Assembly (NCBI GenBank): GCA_021234155.1
Contig: JAJEKV010000045.1
Coordinates: 8,355,105 to 8,419,104, forward strand
DNA: 64,000 bases
From: Isoetes taiwanensis
Taxonomy: Eukaryota; Streptophyta; Lycopodiopsida; Isoetales; Isoetaceae
Direction of reading: 5' to 3'
In this document: positions 11,641 to 25,371 of the stretch, in pieces
Layout: each line of letters begins with the position of its first letter
Numbering within the stretch: the first letter of the stretch is position 1
Program-made: the position numbers and the translations under genes
The notes under the pieces: generated by a model
Databases searched by the model: none
Seen by the model: the letters and a program-made list of their open reading frames with translations, nothing else
Told to the model about the DNA's origin: nothing

Positions 11641-13800
11641 ACGTCTTAATATCCCCAGAAAATGAAGTAACCTTGTCATAAAGAAGAAAATGAAGTAACC
11701 TTGTCATAAAGAACTTTAGTTCTGGTCATAGTTATCAAATACCTCAAGCCACATTGTTAATGCTATTCTCTAGCCTACACAACTTTGCTCAAGGATTGGC
11801 AAAAACATAGCTCTACATAGTAAGGATGTCTTTTAGCACAGTCGATATTACTGACAATAATTGTCATAAATCCTTCTACAAAGTTGATTACAAAGGTAGA
11901 TCATGTTGCATTATGAAAAATGCTTGTATTTTTCACAGCATATACAACTGCCAGTTGATCCATTTAGCCAAGCCCTTTTATGTAGTTTATGAAGTTTTTC
12001 CATCCTCCCATCCCTTAACAACAGACCATCAAGTATACGGCAATAAAGGTGATAAGAGCAATAACAAACATCTACAATTCATGAAACTAACTTTACAAGA
12101 TAAATATGATTTAATAGAATAGCATCGCTGATAATTTGGCCTTGCCTTTGGACAAGTTAAATTGAAATATAGCTAATACCTTGTCTCCTACACACTTTCT
12201 TAATGAGAAATTGAATCCAAGTTTAGAACTGCCCAAGCCTTCTGTTGCGCCTCTTTGCTAGTTTTTCATTTTAAACCCATGCACATCTTTGAGAAATGCT
12301 ACCCTTGATAATTGTATGAATTGAATATCGAGAGCAATATGTTGTATACGATTTGATAAGTCTCATATAGTCATCCTGTGCACTCTATAAAGAATATATT
12401 TGAGTTTTGTGCTAGTACAGCTTGTTTTTGCGCGTCTATATAACATTGTTTCAACGATCTTTTATCTCTTGCATCCAAGGGTCAGTGCAGTGATTCCGTC
12501 TCAACAAAGAAACATCTTGCCACTCAAATCCATCTTGCCACTCAAGCTCATTCTCAAAATGTTGATTCTCTTCAATCCAATCCAATATGCATCCCATGTG
12601 CTCTTTATTTGATATGTGACTTGACAATAACTGCCCATTGAAGTAATGATGGACAAGGACACAGCTTTCTTTTTCCCATCAACTCTTAAACTTTCTTGCA
12701 GACATTTAACTTCCTTTTTCTTTTAACCATTATGACAACCTGATTGAGCATTATTTTTGCAAAGAGGAATTAAAGGAGATACAATTCTCAACTCTTGCAA
12801 GGTCTCTGAAATAATTTGTAAGGTGAATATTTTTGAAAATTCGAGAGCCTCCAAATTTTCATCTTCCTTTGCCTTTTTGCTTGCCTTTCCTCTTTGATTT
12901 ATATGTCTCCTTGCCTTTTGGCTCTTTAAGTTTTGAAGTGCTGACATTTACATCCAGGTATCATGCCCCCCAATTTCATGCATTTTATTAAGAAGACGAG
13001 TCTGTCCTTCATTATTCCCCTTCATCAGTCTCATGGCCTGCATCTCTTGAGCTTCTTCAAAATCCATGGTTTTTTTCATACCTTGATTATCCATACCACC
13101 ACCGTCATTAATGTCTGCCATTCGTGTTTAAATCACTCTTTTTTTTTTTTTTGGAATGCCGCTTGGGCTCCTCCAAGAACTTGTAAACAAGGTGTGTTGC
13201 AGTTTTTCTCGCCTGTACCATGCCACCAATATGCTGTAAAGTATTCATTAGCATAATATTTATGCATACCTTATATGTTTTAAAACATACCTTGGCACTT
13301 ATGTCTGCAGCAATGGAAACTAAAACAAAGCAATAGAAATGAAACATAGACAAAGCATTCTTATGTCTGTGGCAATAGACAAAGCAATAGAACTGAAACA
13401 TTGTATAAAATAGAGTTTAAAGACATAGTAGAAGACAAAGTTTGAGGATTTGATACATATCTTTCAACAAATAACAATACCTTCAACAAATAGCAATATA
13501 TGTACAACAATTACAAGGAGCGCATATCTCATTTAGAATATGCTCTGTTCTGAACTAGTATGCTCTGTTGTAGAACTATTATAGAAGCTCCCTTTTTTTT
13601 TCTCCCCTTTCTTTTCTGCATATATCTGGCCTGGCTTTGTAGTCCCTTTTTTATAGATACATCGTCACCTTCTATATGCTTTCTTCCGGGGATTTGTTAT
13701 AGCAATCTTTCAGAAGTATTTTGCAAGAAAAAAAACATTTCTTTCAACAGAAACGAATCAGTGGCCCGCCTGCTAATCAATCATTACGATAAAGATCGAC
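11641..13800. other. intergenic with small local duplications
   Basis: No supported gene. Local direct duplications are seen: gaagtaaccttgtcataaag twice at 11660-11712, catcttgccactcaa twice at 12510-12545, and an A-rich unit with gacaaagcaatagaa and gaaacat repeated at 13310-13400. Confidence 0.5.
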
Positions 13801-13803
13801 ATG

Positions 13804-14100
13804 CAGAGGCATTCTAAGCAGATGAATAAGCAGAGGCATTCTAACCCAGTAATGCACATTTTTAAAATCTATTTTAAAATGTTACTTACCCTAAAAGACG
13901 CAGTCGCCAAAGGGCAGTCGGCGCCGACTGGCTGTCTCCAGCAGATGGATTTCTAAGCAGATGCCATTTGTTGCTGGTGGATAACCTAAATGGCAAGGCA
14001 TTCTAAACTAGTCGGCGCCGACCCAGTCTATTTCAGAATGTTACTCACCTTACAAACGCAATCGCGACTTCAGTCGGCGCCGACTGGCCATCTCCAGCAG
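13804..14100. repeat. GC-rich palindromic repeat unit in a partial tandem duplication
   Basis: The perfect 16-bp palindrome cagtcggcgccgactg occurs at 13915-13930 and 14071-14086, with a 12-bp core gtcggcgccgac at 14011-14022. The outer two sit in longer matching contexts (tttYaRaatgttacttacc..., then cgcaRtcgc, the palindrome, and ctccagcag), so the unit is duplicated with a period of about 156 bp. gcagaggcattctaa is also doubled at 13804-13845. The surroundings are AT-rich, so these blocks stand out in composition. Confidence 0.75.
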
Positions 14101-14551
14101 CCCAAACTTGTGTTCAACTGTTTCTGTTCGATCTTGTATTCAACTGTTTCCTTCCACCTGTTCCTTCGACGAACAAAGTCAATTGTTACGACAAAACTGA
14201 AATATTACTTTTATGGTTTTTTATCTATCGAAATACTTTTGCTTCTTCTTTATATTGAACAAAATATAAATATGTGGCGGTTAATCTTACCATCAAGCGT
14301 AGTGTAGATCCAATGCATCCACTATGGAGCCATACACCCAATAATGAAAAGTGATATTTTGGTCTTGTTAGGGCATCAAAGTTTTTTTTATTTCATTTTT
14401 ATTTCTCAAAATTCCCAAAGTTAAGACTATGTTCCCAAAGTTATGTCCCAAAGTTAAGACTTTATTCCCGCAACATTTGTTCTAGGATTGAGACAAGCCT
14501 TGCTAGAAAAATCTTGTTTGAATTACCCAATCGTCAAGGGCAGAAGCTAGC

Positions 14552-15420
14552 ATGGAGGGTATGCACCAAAATCTAGATCTTGACATGTGGACAACTTACA
14601 GCTATACAAATACTCCTTCATTGGATGGCATGGTAAGGCTTGCATATTGTGGTGGCCACTTACAATGTCAGAATCTCTGTTGTGATTACTTTCTTAGTCA
14701 AGGTGATTACAATTCCCTACAATGGAGAGGCTCCATTCATGTCAAGCTAGATGTTGGTCCGATAGGTGATGAGCATGTCTCGGTTACTTGTGCATATTGC
14801 AAAGAACAACCATATTGTATTGAGTTGTGTGATGCAATGATATATTATTGTCTTCCACAGTGCATTTTGGACACTAGACTAGTCATACACAACGGTGCCC
14901 ATTCCCATGCAATCGAGCAAGCGCTTTCTTGAATGGAAATAAAAGAGCGGAAGAATGCAGTTGACACCACTCCTACATTTGTTCACACAAGACCTAGAAA
15001 ACTGCAAAATAATTTGGCCATGGATGAAATATGTTAAAAAATAATGATGGAAGTAGACATTGAAAATATGAGTAAAATAACTTCGCAAACTTGTTGGCCC
15101 CCTTCCCCCTCTTCCCGGGGACCTATCCACAGTCCCATATATCAAGCAAGACGAGAGGTACTTCTTCAAAAAGGTGCTTATAACTTGAAAGGATTACATA
15201 GAACTTTGCATGATCCTACCACTGTGAGTAGGCAAACGAATTGAATCTTGAAAAGAGCAAAGGCATAAGAGTTGTTAAAATGTCCATAAATGTGGTATAG
15301 CCAAAACAACATGTTGACTTTGTCTTGGAGAGGAAGAAGAACACATATACTATAAGGATAACAAAAGAAGTCTACGTGCACCTGTCCTGACTTTCAAAGC
15401 AAGGCATCGAGCAAACAATT
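14552..15420 (+). pseudogene. broken transposon-like ORF, Cys/His-rich, not recognised
   Basis: A 126-codon frame (14552-14932) has a Cys-rich N-terminal half (CGGHLQCQNLCC, then WRGSIHVKLDVG, then VTCAYCKEQPYC) and ends with VIHNGAHSHAIEQALS. This resembles the zinc-binding lead-in of a transposase, but I cannot name a family. After the stop, plausible coding pieces continue in shifted frames (DTTPTFVHTRPRKLQNN near 14965-15010, GAYNLKGLHRTLHDPTT at 15170-15225, and another near 15370-15430). This pattern fits one longer protein broken by small indels and stops. Confidence 0.35.
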
Positions 15421-16912
15421 ACACTCCTTTTAAGCGCATGTTCTACGCCATTGTGAGGATACTAGGCATCCAGCAACTGATTTAACCTTGATTTAGTCGA
15501 TCCTCTCTAAAGATCCTTTAGAGAAACTACTCCATTAGTATTGCATCATGGGACCTCATTCCGTTTTGTTTAAGACAATTTACTTTCAACTTTGACGATG
15601 TCAATCACAAGCCAGTATATTAGCTTTATGGCGCAATCTATGTTCCTTTTCATTTACCATCTTATATTAATACAGCTTTCTTAAACAGGTTACAATTGTG
15701 CTTTATTTTGTTACTATGGAAAAAAAGACCAAAGTGCCCATGAAAAAAAAGACCCTATATAAATTTACACTCAACCGTAATCAATCTGAAGAATTAAACG
15801 GAATGAGTACCCAGAAACTGTCAGTCTGTATAGAAGAAGGTTATGATCGAGACATATGCTTAAACATTCCAGCTTTGGATTCAACTGGTTTCCTGGCAGG
15901 AACAAGAACATAGGTCGTGCTCCCACATGTAAAAACTAATATTTAGATGCTAGATTTATGAACAAAAATCACCGACTTGGCAATGCTTTAACATGCTTAC
16001 AGTGGTAAAGTGAATTTTATGAATCTACAATGAAGTCTGAGGCAACCCATCATTAACAAATGGATGCCTAACATGTTGGAGCTAGTCTTGGCAAATGTGG
16101 ATGGCAGCCTCAATGGAGTTTGCTGCATCTAAAGCATTTGAAGGGAAGGTTTCAGATTCAAGGTCCCTGAGCACGGTTTTCCCCAGACTAAGTCTTGCAT
16201 TATGTAAACCAAGAAATGTAAATGACCCAAACATTTGTCACAACTTTTTGCATATGCACTATATTAACAAGCACTATAGTGATAAGATGTAAATCAACAC
16301 CATACCACTGAACAGCTTTGAAATTGTTGATAGAAATAAATTGCTGATCATCCTTTGTCAAATCGTACTGAGAAGTTATAGGGTTCCACATCCTTCTTCA
16401 TCTCAGCCATAGATGTAGCTCCATCTATTCATTTACAGGTTCTAAATACAGGAGACGATGAGAAAACTAGCAAGAACCGTAAAAATCTAAGAAGTCCTGG
16501 ATTTACCTGATTTTGAATGATGGGTTTTGTAGCTGTGCGAACGTGCATTGGGATTTAACGCATCATCCTTAGGCCTTATATTGCCGGACTTGGTTGGACC
16601 ACCTCCTATTAGATCTCCAAGTTTCGCATCCTTCTTCATCTCAACAGACAAAATCTTAGCCATCTATTTGTGCATTCTGTTAATGCCTCTTTCAAGGAAT
16701 ACCCTAAATTCCCAGCTCGAGACTTGCATGCGCAGAAAAAAGGCCCACAAATATAAGCATAGATCAATATTAAAATAGAGGGATGCAAACCATTAATAGA
16801 TGAGGAAAAAATAGTGGCCAATAAAGGGTGCACTCTAGAAATACTATTTAGTACACCCGCACAAATACATCAACCAAATCATAGCAAAACCATTTAAAAA
16901 AACGTATAAAAA
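15421..16912. other. intergenic, no gene seen
   Basis: AT-rich sequence between the broken ORF and the Helitron end. The open frames (15698-15913, 16095-16292, 16548-16778) are short and unrecognised. Confidence 0.45.
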
Positions 16913-19900
16913 CTAGAAACGTGTGCCCGGCGATGCCGGGCATTAGTCGTAGATGTGTGATAGTCTAATGATGCAGATTTATTTTTAAGTAGATCAAGTG
17001 GTGTATCTAAAATAATCAAAGGGGATGAAATACGCAATGCTTAGCGAAGTTTGCGAAGAAACAAAACATACCTTCCATATCCTCTATAGACCTCTTTCAC
17101 TCACCTATTGTGATCGCAGCGATGGCCCTACATATGTATGGACCTCCCTCAAAGTGAAGTTGCTATTGTTTGGGAACTGAAATACCTCCCCATTCATATC
17201 AGAGCATCCGTTGGTGTTTTATATCTTAGGACTCTCTCGTTAATTGATTAGTAGTTATGATATTCTATCTAGAGACACAAACACTAATTCCAAACCAAAA
17301 ACCAAAGCCCATAAGGCTTAACCCTAAATCTATAGTGTGATGATATGTTACATCCTCTACATTCTATAGAATTCATGATAAAATAAATCCTCGTAACCTA
17401 AACCTATAAATTCTAAAATTTAAGGGCTACCCACAACCTTAAATGTGGGATCGAATACATTTGACATGTAATCTAAAAAATAAAAAAACCAAGGTCTTTC
17501 GAGTTGCCACTTCTGTTAACATTCAAAACACAATCCATTGTGGATGAATGATTAATAGCATGTTGACATATGTAGTCATGTCGTATAATTTCTCATTAAT
17601 TTTCTAACTCAATTGTCCATCTCCGTAGCATATATTCCCGTTTAAATCCTAATTATATAAAGAGATTTCGGACCAATAATAATAATACATGGTTTTGAAC
17701 ATTATGCACTCTAACGATAACATTGGTTTTGAACATTCCCATGAATAAGCATAAGAAAGCTAACCAAAAAAACTCTTGCTAGTAATTAATTGACCAGGTA
17801 TTGCAAGGAATGAACATTCTAATAAAATTGTTAAGTGTTGATATTGACTTTATATATAGGGTAAAACAAAGTTGAAATTGTTATTTTGATAAAACTACTT
17901 AGAGCTTCCATGTTACATGGTTAGTTGCTTTCTCCATAACGTAGCAAGCAATGAAGGCTGCAACTTCAGTGCAAAATCTAGATATTTTTTTATTATTAAA
18001 AAAGAGATACCCTTGGATATTTAGGAGAGACATAATTCAAAAGATAAAAGTTTTCTGGACATAGCACGTACTTTTGCATGCCAAATAAAAATATACCTAG
18101 CCAAGAAACATATAAACTTAAAGCCTGCAAATGCCAAATGGGATTATTAGTAGTTGCATCCCAACTGACATCAGAAATAAATGCCTCTCAACCTTAGAGA
18201 AATACTCTATGAACAATAATCTCCTCAATGGAATCGACCTGAGTTATTTAGTTCCGTACTCGACGGAAATAAATTGCTCGCATGTGTTATCCAAGTTGGA
18301 AAATTTTGGCCCTCCTGTACGAACATCTTAGCTATGTGGCTGATGCTTTCAAAAATCCATGGTCGTAAAGACTATCCCTGGAAGGTAAGTAGATCTGCAA
18401 AAAATGTGGGCTATGTATACAGAAAGGTCCCATGTTGATCTGCCTGACCATTTATGTCTTTACCTCTTAGGAATATCAAATGATGTCAGTCATAGAACTA
18501 CAACAGCATGCTACATTTCTAGATACAAAAGTTCAAATCTTCACTTCATCCCACAACATAAGTTACCTATAAATGTTCAAGAAATGCCAGACCTTGCCTT
18601 ACCATAATCTGTACAAATGTTTTTTCAGCTAACTAAATTCAGCATCACAAGCTCATAATTGTAATATGAAGACACGTTCATACCCTGGTCATCAAGTCAC
18701 ATCTTCCATTATTGCATTATTGTAAATGATTTTATGTTATCATTATGTGCAGTGAACTGCCAGATTATATGTTGCATAACTTCAGATAGGTAATACATTG
18801 CGAAAATTAAGCTACATGTGACAGACATCCTTTAGCTCCTTCACATTCAAATTCATGATAAGACATCAACTGCACCACAACCAAGTTACTCTTGGAACCA
18901 CGTGTACGAATCAAAGCAAGTTTGACACAGATCTTACAAACTCATATGATGGTACTCTGACTCGTTAAGCTAGTTCTTACTGAATGTCAGTGACATCAAG
19001 ATAAGAATTAACTCACTGCATTTGCAGGATGCTCCTAACTACAGAAGTTCATGAAAACCTTTATCTTTAGCTTAGCATTATCTATCGCATAATGATTACC
19101 ATACCTGGAATGGTCTATGGTCCTGGAATGGTCCCCTGCATTGAAGGAGAAAAAGGTTCTCTGTGATCATTTCAAATGCTACGTAGATTTTGGTCTCTCT
19201 CCAGCAATGTCATTTGGACATCATGTGTTAAAAGAGAAAATACGAAAGATTATATATGACTGCTCAACATTGAGCAGGAGACTGGCAAACATCCCATCCA
19301 TGCACCGTCCTTTAACAATAGGAAAAATAAAGAACAATAAAACTCTAAAAAAATGATAGCCTGTAGTGCTAGAAGATGAACCAAAACTGCTGGAAGATGA
19401 GCCAATTATGCTTTTATAGTCACTTGCTTAATTGCATTGACATTGCAAAATCTTGTGCAGAACCAAAAATAAACCCAGAGCAAGAAAATGTACCAATTCA
19501 ATCTAGTATCTTTATCCAATGCATCCTTATCATGTCTACTATATCCCACAATGGAATAAGGGTCATAAAGCTAAGACGAATTTGAGAGTAAACTTAGTTT
19601 TGGAGAAAATCACATGTCTAGCAGTGCATCTAGAATGCATGATAATGAATTCTTCATTTTAAAACATGCAAATAACATCACAAACCAGCTGTGCCTATTG
19701 TAACAGACCTATTGTTACTTGTAAAGTCTGCAAAACGCAGATCAGAAAAAGAAAAACAGCATACTGAAGCTTCTTTGCCTGCAAGAAAAGTAAGTTCAGG
19801 CCGATTTCAAAAAAGAAAACCTTAAACCCAAACGAATCTGCTCACTTGCATTTTAGCAAGACTTAAAGCAGAAGCAAAGACTTAAAGCAGACTTACCTTC

Positions 19901-22865
19901 CAAAATGGCTCCAGAATCAACAGAAGCACAACTCCAGAAGCTTGAATCATGAGCAAGCTTCTTTGTTTGCATGAAGAGTAATTTCATGCCGATTTTAGAA
20001 GAGTAACTTCAACCGAGCACAAAATAATTCTGCTTTAGTTAGCAAGCTTTGGCCAAAGTGAGGCGCCCAATGGTGTGTTCTACCTGGTGTTTCTCAGATG
20101 CCTTTTAAAAACCACGTTCTTCCAAAAACAATCCGTAGGCAAGAGAAGAACACTGAAAATTGTCCTGAAACAAAACTATAATCATTAGTTTCAAGAAGAG
20201 CCTAATGGAAGAGTCGAATGCGGTTTTGTACTCACCTTTCCAAGATCGGATTAGCTGAGACGCCTGATGGTGAAGCCCAAAATGAGGTGCCAAAATGCAA
20301 AGAAGATAATAACTCACACTAACTATCTTATATCCAACAACTACAACATAAGATAAAGTATACCCTGTAAAATCTATACAAAGCTCAAAGCTCTTGTTAT
20401 GGGTATGAAAAAATCTGGTATAAAATATGGTAAACAAACAATTGTTAAATTCAAGGGCACTTCTAGAATATGCCCAGTGCATGCACCTAATCTATCATTA
20501 TATAATCTGTGAAGTAGCAGTACCTGACACCTAAATAATGAAGCCATAATACTCGGTCCAACCTCCTTGATCCAACCATTGCGCTACATTCAAGTTCTTC
20601 CTCTGCAGATCAAGAACAATAAATAGCAAGAAGAATTTCATCAATATCTGACCATGTTCTATCTTGAGCAAACTGCAAATCAAATTAGAATCTTGAGAGG
20701 AATAGCAAATTTAGAAGATAGGGAACAAAAATAGAGGGGAGAAGTAGCTTATTCATAAATTTTGTTGCTAATCCATATAATGATACATGAAACAAAACTC
20801 TAGCCTTAAGCTCTGTCTTCACGTAAACATATACACAGATTTGAAAATGTTGTTAATGATTCTTGGTTCTTGTTACAATAGCTGAAAACTGGCATGATTC
20901 TAAAAAGTTTATTCAGGCTGACACGCATTCACATTTATGGAATGCCTCATGCAGCAACAAAAAAGCGTATGGACTCTCGTGTTGCACCACTCTAGCTCCT
21001 ATGATGTTGTCAATTGCATGGTGGGCAATCGCATTACCAGTTCAAAATGCAACTCCTATTCATAGCTGCTGAATTAACAATCTAAAGCAATACCATCCCA
21101 AAATAAAAGAGAAGATAACACAAAACATGCATATCTTGAAGGCATACTTAAATAAGCTCGAAGCTGAGACTTGGAGATAAAAGAAGTCCTTGTTGGTACT
21201 CAACCATTACAATGATTAGATATGCTTAGACATATCTACCCTGGGCATGATAACGAAAACAATGAATTCATTTGTATATCGCATATTTCCAATATCAACA
21301 ATGCACACTAAAGAACAAAGTACATTAATAATGCAAATGCGAAAAGATGAATTATTACCTTTGTTGGTCAGATTCAGATTCTGGCAAATAGTAGGCTGCC
21401 CATCATTAGATTGGGATCGCAAAGATGGATGTTATTTGCTCAAACTATTTTAAAAAAATGGTAATCCAACCAAAGATTCTTGCAAGAAAAAAACTTGAAG
21501 ATATATAATTCCATAAACAAAGAGGGAGAAAAAGAGGTGCAGAAGGTTGAACCTCGCCCCGCCACTCTAGATCATGAATAATAAGAATCCAAGCTGGAAA
21601 AGCTGATCAAAGGCCAGAAAGAATTTGTAGGTTTTTATCCCGCTGCATGTTTGAGCACCATCACTTGCAATAAAATCAAATCGTAAGATTGTGCTTAATC
21701 CAAGAAAAAGCTGCATAATAGCATATGCATTGAAAGAAGGGAATCATTAGCAGAATCATGCCATGCAAGAATAGGTCACTCTGAACCAAGTAGACTTTAG
21801 AAGCCAATATACTTCCATCCGATCGCCTAAAAGACTTTGCACGATTTGCTATTTTCAGGCTTACACTATCTTCATTCAAAACCTACATAAAAGTTTGGCA
21901 CAGAACTGTACAAAAGAAAGGATTTGTTGTTGTATAGCACTACCTTAATCCCCATATAAATTGATTGCATCTTCTGTCTAGTAGCAGAATAAGTTTGCCA
22001 TCAGCTGCAGTTGCAAATTGACCACTGCCTAAAAGTTTAGTATTATGAGTCAAGAAATCAACAAATGCAAATAGCTCTCAAGTATAAAGATTGAAACCAC
22101 TCATTTCTTGCACATTTTTAATTGAAAATACTTCTGAAAATCGTGTACTTCCAAGAAAAATATTAGGTGCAAGAAATGATCTTTTAATAGCTCCTAGAAG
22201 AATATTATAGAGAAATATTTATAGCACAGATGTATAGAGAACACTTGGAGCAGACTTGATAGCGAATTTTGTTTCACTTCAATGGTAGTCAGCGCTCAAA
22301 ATCTGGCCCAAAAAAAATACCCGTGATGGTCAGTAGCAAGTCCATTGTAAAAAGAGATAACAGAAATGAAAGAATAAGACCAACATTGTTAAAGGATCAT
22401 AAGTTTCAGTGTGAACGGATCCGCATTCTACATGCCAACAAAATCTCACAAAAACCTATCTTCTGCTCTCAAGCACTGTGAAGAAAAGAAAGAAGAATGT
22501 GAGAAGGATTTGCCGCTACAAAGCCATAAACCTCACAAAAGCTACCTTCTGCTCTCCAGCCCAGATGCAGGGGCATCACCTGCTGCAAAGAAAAGAAAGA
22601 AGGATTTGAGGAGTATCTGCCGAGAGCTCTACAAAGCCATTCGATCTTTAATTCGGAAGGCCGAGGAAGAAAGACGCAGAACGAAGGGAAAAATCGAGAT
22701 GTAGAAGCCATAAAACTCCAGCGGCAATGTTTTTTTGAAAAAAAAAGAGCTATATCGCTAATGCGACCAAATATTCCCCCATGCGGGAGAGGGAACGCCG
22801 TATGCGGCGTTACATGCGGCGTTCCAGGCACGATTACCAACACCTTCACATTTTAAAAAAGAAGA
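16913..22865 (-). mobile_element. non-autonomous Helitron H1
   Basis: On the minus strand the element starts TCTTCTTTTTTAAAATG (22865 downward), after a flanking A. It ends with an 8-bp-stem hairpin (tgcccggc-atc-gccgggca), a 7-base spacer and CTAG (16916-16913), followed by a flanking T. A 5'-TC start, a 3' GC-rich hairpin a few bases before CTAG, and insertion between A and T are the defining Helitron features. The element is 5953 bp and shows no Rep/helicase coding, so it depends on another Helitron. The interior has scattered short frames and an imperfect duplication (22437-22620: tctcacaaaaacctatcttc / cctcacaaaagctaccttct, each followed by aaagaaaagaaagaa) but no gene I can name. It may contain captured host fragments. 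The same termini bound H2 at 30942-35644. Confidence 0.85.
22792..22826 (-). repeat. 5'-subterminal hairpin of Helitron H1
   Basis: ggaacgccg ... cggcgttcc forms a strong inverted repeat about 40 bp inside the 5' terminus of H1, with an internal extra copy of tgcggcgtt. H2 has the equivalent hairpin at 30975-31016. The two are homologous in position and sequence, although the loops differ. Confidence 0.7.
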
Positions 22866-23114
22866 TTGGAAAAAACCCCTCTGTTATTATGCTAGATATT
22901 ATTCTTCTCTTTTGAGAAGAAAGTAATTTGATTTGTATTATGTTGTCATGTTTAGATGGGTGGCACTACTCAGCTGGATCACTTTGTCCACCGGGTTTTT
23001 TATTCCTATCATAACATTGTATCATGTATTATTCTTGAGAGTTATTAATAAAGTTTGACGTCCTATATAATTAAAATAAAAAATAGTTATATTAACATAT
23101 AAAACCCATGAGCA

Positions 23115-23743
23115 TATCCAATTATACGTTTATCATGCTTTATGTCGAAGAGATTCCTGTACAAGTCTACTATTGCATTGCATGCATTAATAAATTCGAT
23201 GTGCATCTTATTAGTCTCATAGGTAGTTGCTTTGTCTCATTAGTTTGTGAGATTAGGTCCACCATGTTATTTTTGCATGCCTTTTCGCCACACACACATC
23301 TAAAATAAATTATACTATGGACATTCTTATAGCATAAAATGGGATTTATATATTCGGCCCCCCATTTGTGACCCACCTGAATAACATGATGTCTAGGCCC
23401 CATGTCACTGAAGTACATGATTGGCAAAATGCCCTTAGCACTACTTGAAAGATATTGAAACAACACATAGATTATCATATCTATCTTGAACATAGAAAAT
23501 GCTAATATAGAAAGACATTAAACTAATCCAAAACATATGTGTCTAGTTATAGGTAATTATAGGAGTCATCTTCTCTACATGATGGGACATAAAAGATGCT
23601 CCTTCAATTTGACCTAAACTCGATATTGATTACTAACGGAGTGAGCATGTGTTTTGTCACACAAAGTATTTGTTACTAGAAATGCATATGCATCATAGCA
23701 GGTGGCAACGTTCACGCATATGTCAATCTTAGCATTGTTAAGA
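23115..23743 (+). repeat. dispersed repeat R1, copy 1
   Basis: About 630 bp matched in direct orientation at 37724-38347. Shared phrases include tgatgtgcatcttRttagtc, ttgctttgtctcattag, gattaggtccaccatgtta, gacccacc.gaataacat and gtacatgattggcaaaatg. No coding capacity. No TG...CA ends or primer site were found, so I do not call it an LTR. Confidence 0.75.
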
Positions 23744-24289
23744 TTTTTTTGTGACCATCTGCTTCCATTTGATCTATTGCCTGCTTTATTACTGCACCAT
23801 TGTTTTGGTAACTTCTTTCCAAATCCAAAGGACCTTCTCATCAGAGTATTAAGCCCAAGACCACAGATGAGAATGACATATCAAAAGAATATCTTCAATG
23901 GCAGATGAGAATGATGATTTCAATGCGAAGGATGTCTGCAACTCGTCCACTCAACATAATTAAGTTGAACATCCATTGATCAGGGTAAAGGTGCACAAAA
24001 AAAGAAGAGCTGAAATTTGAAGTAGATCACATTCTTTTATCTCATCCAAATAACATCATAGCCCTTACAAATGTCCCTGGATTGAGTAGTGTAAGCTCAT
24101 CCTCAGTATTGATTTTTTTTTTCCATCGCCCATACATTTACCATAAATTTTAAATCACAATCTACAGTGCTAAACCATCTGTCACTATGTTTAGACAATC
24201 CATTATAATTGGAAAAGCACATGTTAAATCTTCTTTGTAGGGTCTTATCATTCATATGGCATGGATAGTTGACATAACACCCACTTCAA

Positions 24290-24741
24290 CAATGGAGGAA
24301 ATAGTCTCCATCCAGTAGAAGTGCTAAAATTAGGAAAATATAGGAATCTCTATGGAGTTCATTACTTCCACATACTGGGACACTTGTATCATGCAGCAGT
24401 TCACGACAGGCTGGAAGGCATTCCATGCAATGCAGAATAACTGTCACAGAGAAGAGCTTTACGACTGGTCACATCAGTCACACTTGTTCAGGGTATTAGT
24501 AGTTCTGATGCTTCTGTATGGAGTGGAAGTATATGGGCCAGTGCTATCACTTTCCACTTGGGAGGACTTGGAACGAGTACAGAAAGCCTTTCTGGTTCGA
24601 GCACTTCGAGTCAAGTCCACTATCCCATATCAAATTCTTTTGCAAGAGACCAAGTTTCTACCTCTTCAAAGAGCTTCTTTGGAACGTCACATTGCATACT
24701 GCCAGAAATCAGAAAGCATGAGAGACCTACGCCTTCCAAAC
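24290..24741 (+). pseudogene. LINE A, left part (3' region of a reverse-transcriptase ORF)
   Basis: This segment aligns by eye with the LINE at 50590-52544 and with the one at 53310-55615. Shared phrases include LLYGVEVYGP and TWEDLERVQKAFLVRALRVKS, compared with LLYGAEVWGP and TWNDLEQVQKAFLARALGVKS in the second LINE. It is the region C-terminal to the reverse-transcriptase domain. The reading frame stays open into the CACTA terminus (to 24921), so its last 60 codons are chimeric. The missing remainder resumes at 36088, on the far side of the CACTA element. Confidence 0.8.
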
Positions 24742-25371
24742 CTCTACAAGAGGATGGGGGGTATAGTGTCAACCCTTGTGACAAGCCATAGGTCCAGTGA
24801 CAACTTTGTGTCGAACGCTATTATCTTGACACAAAGTGTTTGTATTGTGTCAAAATTGTGTCTAGTGCATAGCGTCAAAAATTTCATCAAAAGAATGACC
24901 TCCTTTTTGTCAACTTTTTAGCGCAACTTAAGCAGGTTATTACAACAACTTTTGAACAATATTATAGCAAAGTTGTGGCAACCTTTTCTTAAGACTTATG
25001 ACAAAATGTTATCCAAAATTTCATCTAATATTTTGACGGAATTTTGAGGAGCATTTGTCAATTTTATATTGCAATTTGAGGTGGTTGTTGTAACAAAATT
25101 TAAGCAATATTATAACTAAGTCACTACAACATTTGCCTAATACTTTTATACATCATTATAGATATAGTATTGCACCAAGGGATAGTACTTCGAAGAATCC
25201 AAGAATGATTTGGATACTCGAACAATAGTCAGTTGAAGGGGAAGATAATGGTGAAGGGTACTTGGCAACATGAAGGAGCAAAGTGATCAGGAAGATAATG
25301 CAATGCTCAACATCAAATGACGTATACCATAGTAGTTATAGCAATAAGATTGACAATGCTGATTAATCATA

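Noticed and set aside
24352-24921. 189-codon ORF as an intact gene
   Set aside because: Its first 130 codons are LINE reverse-transcriptase sequence and the rest reads into the CACTA terminal region; it is an accidental fusion.
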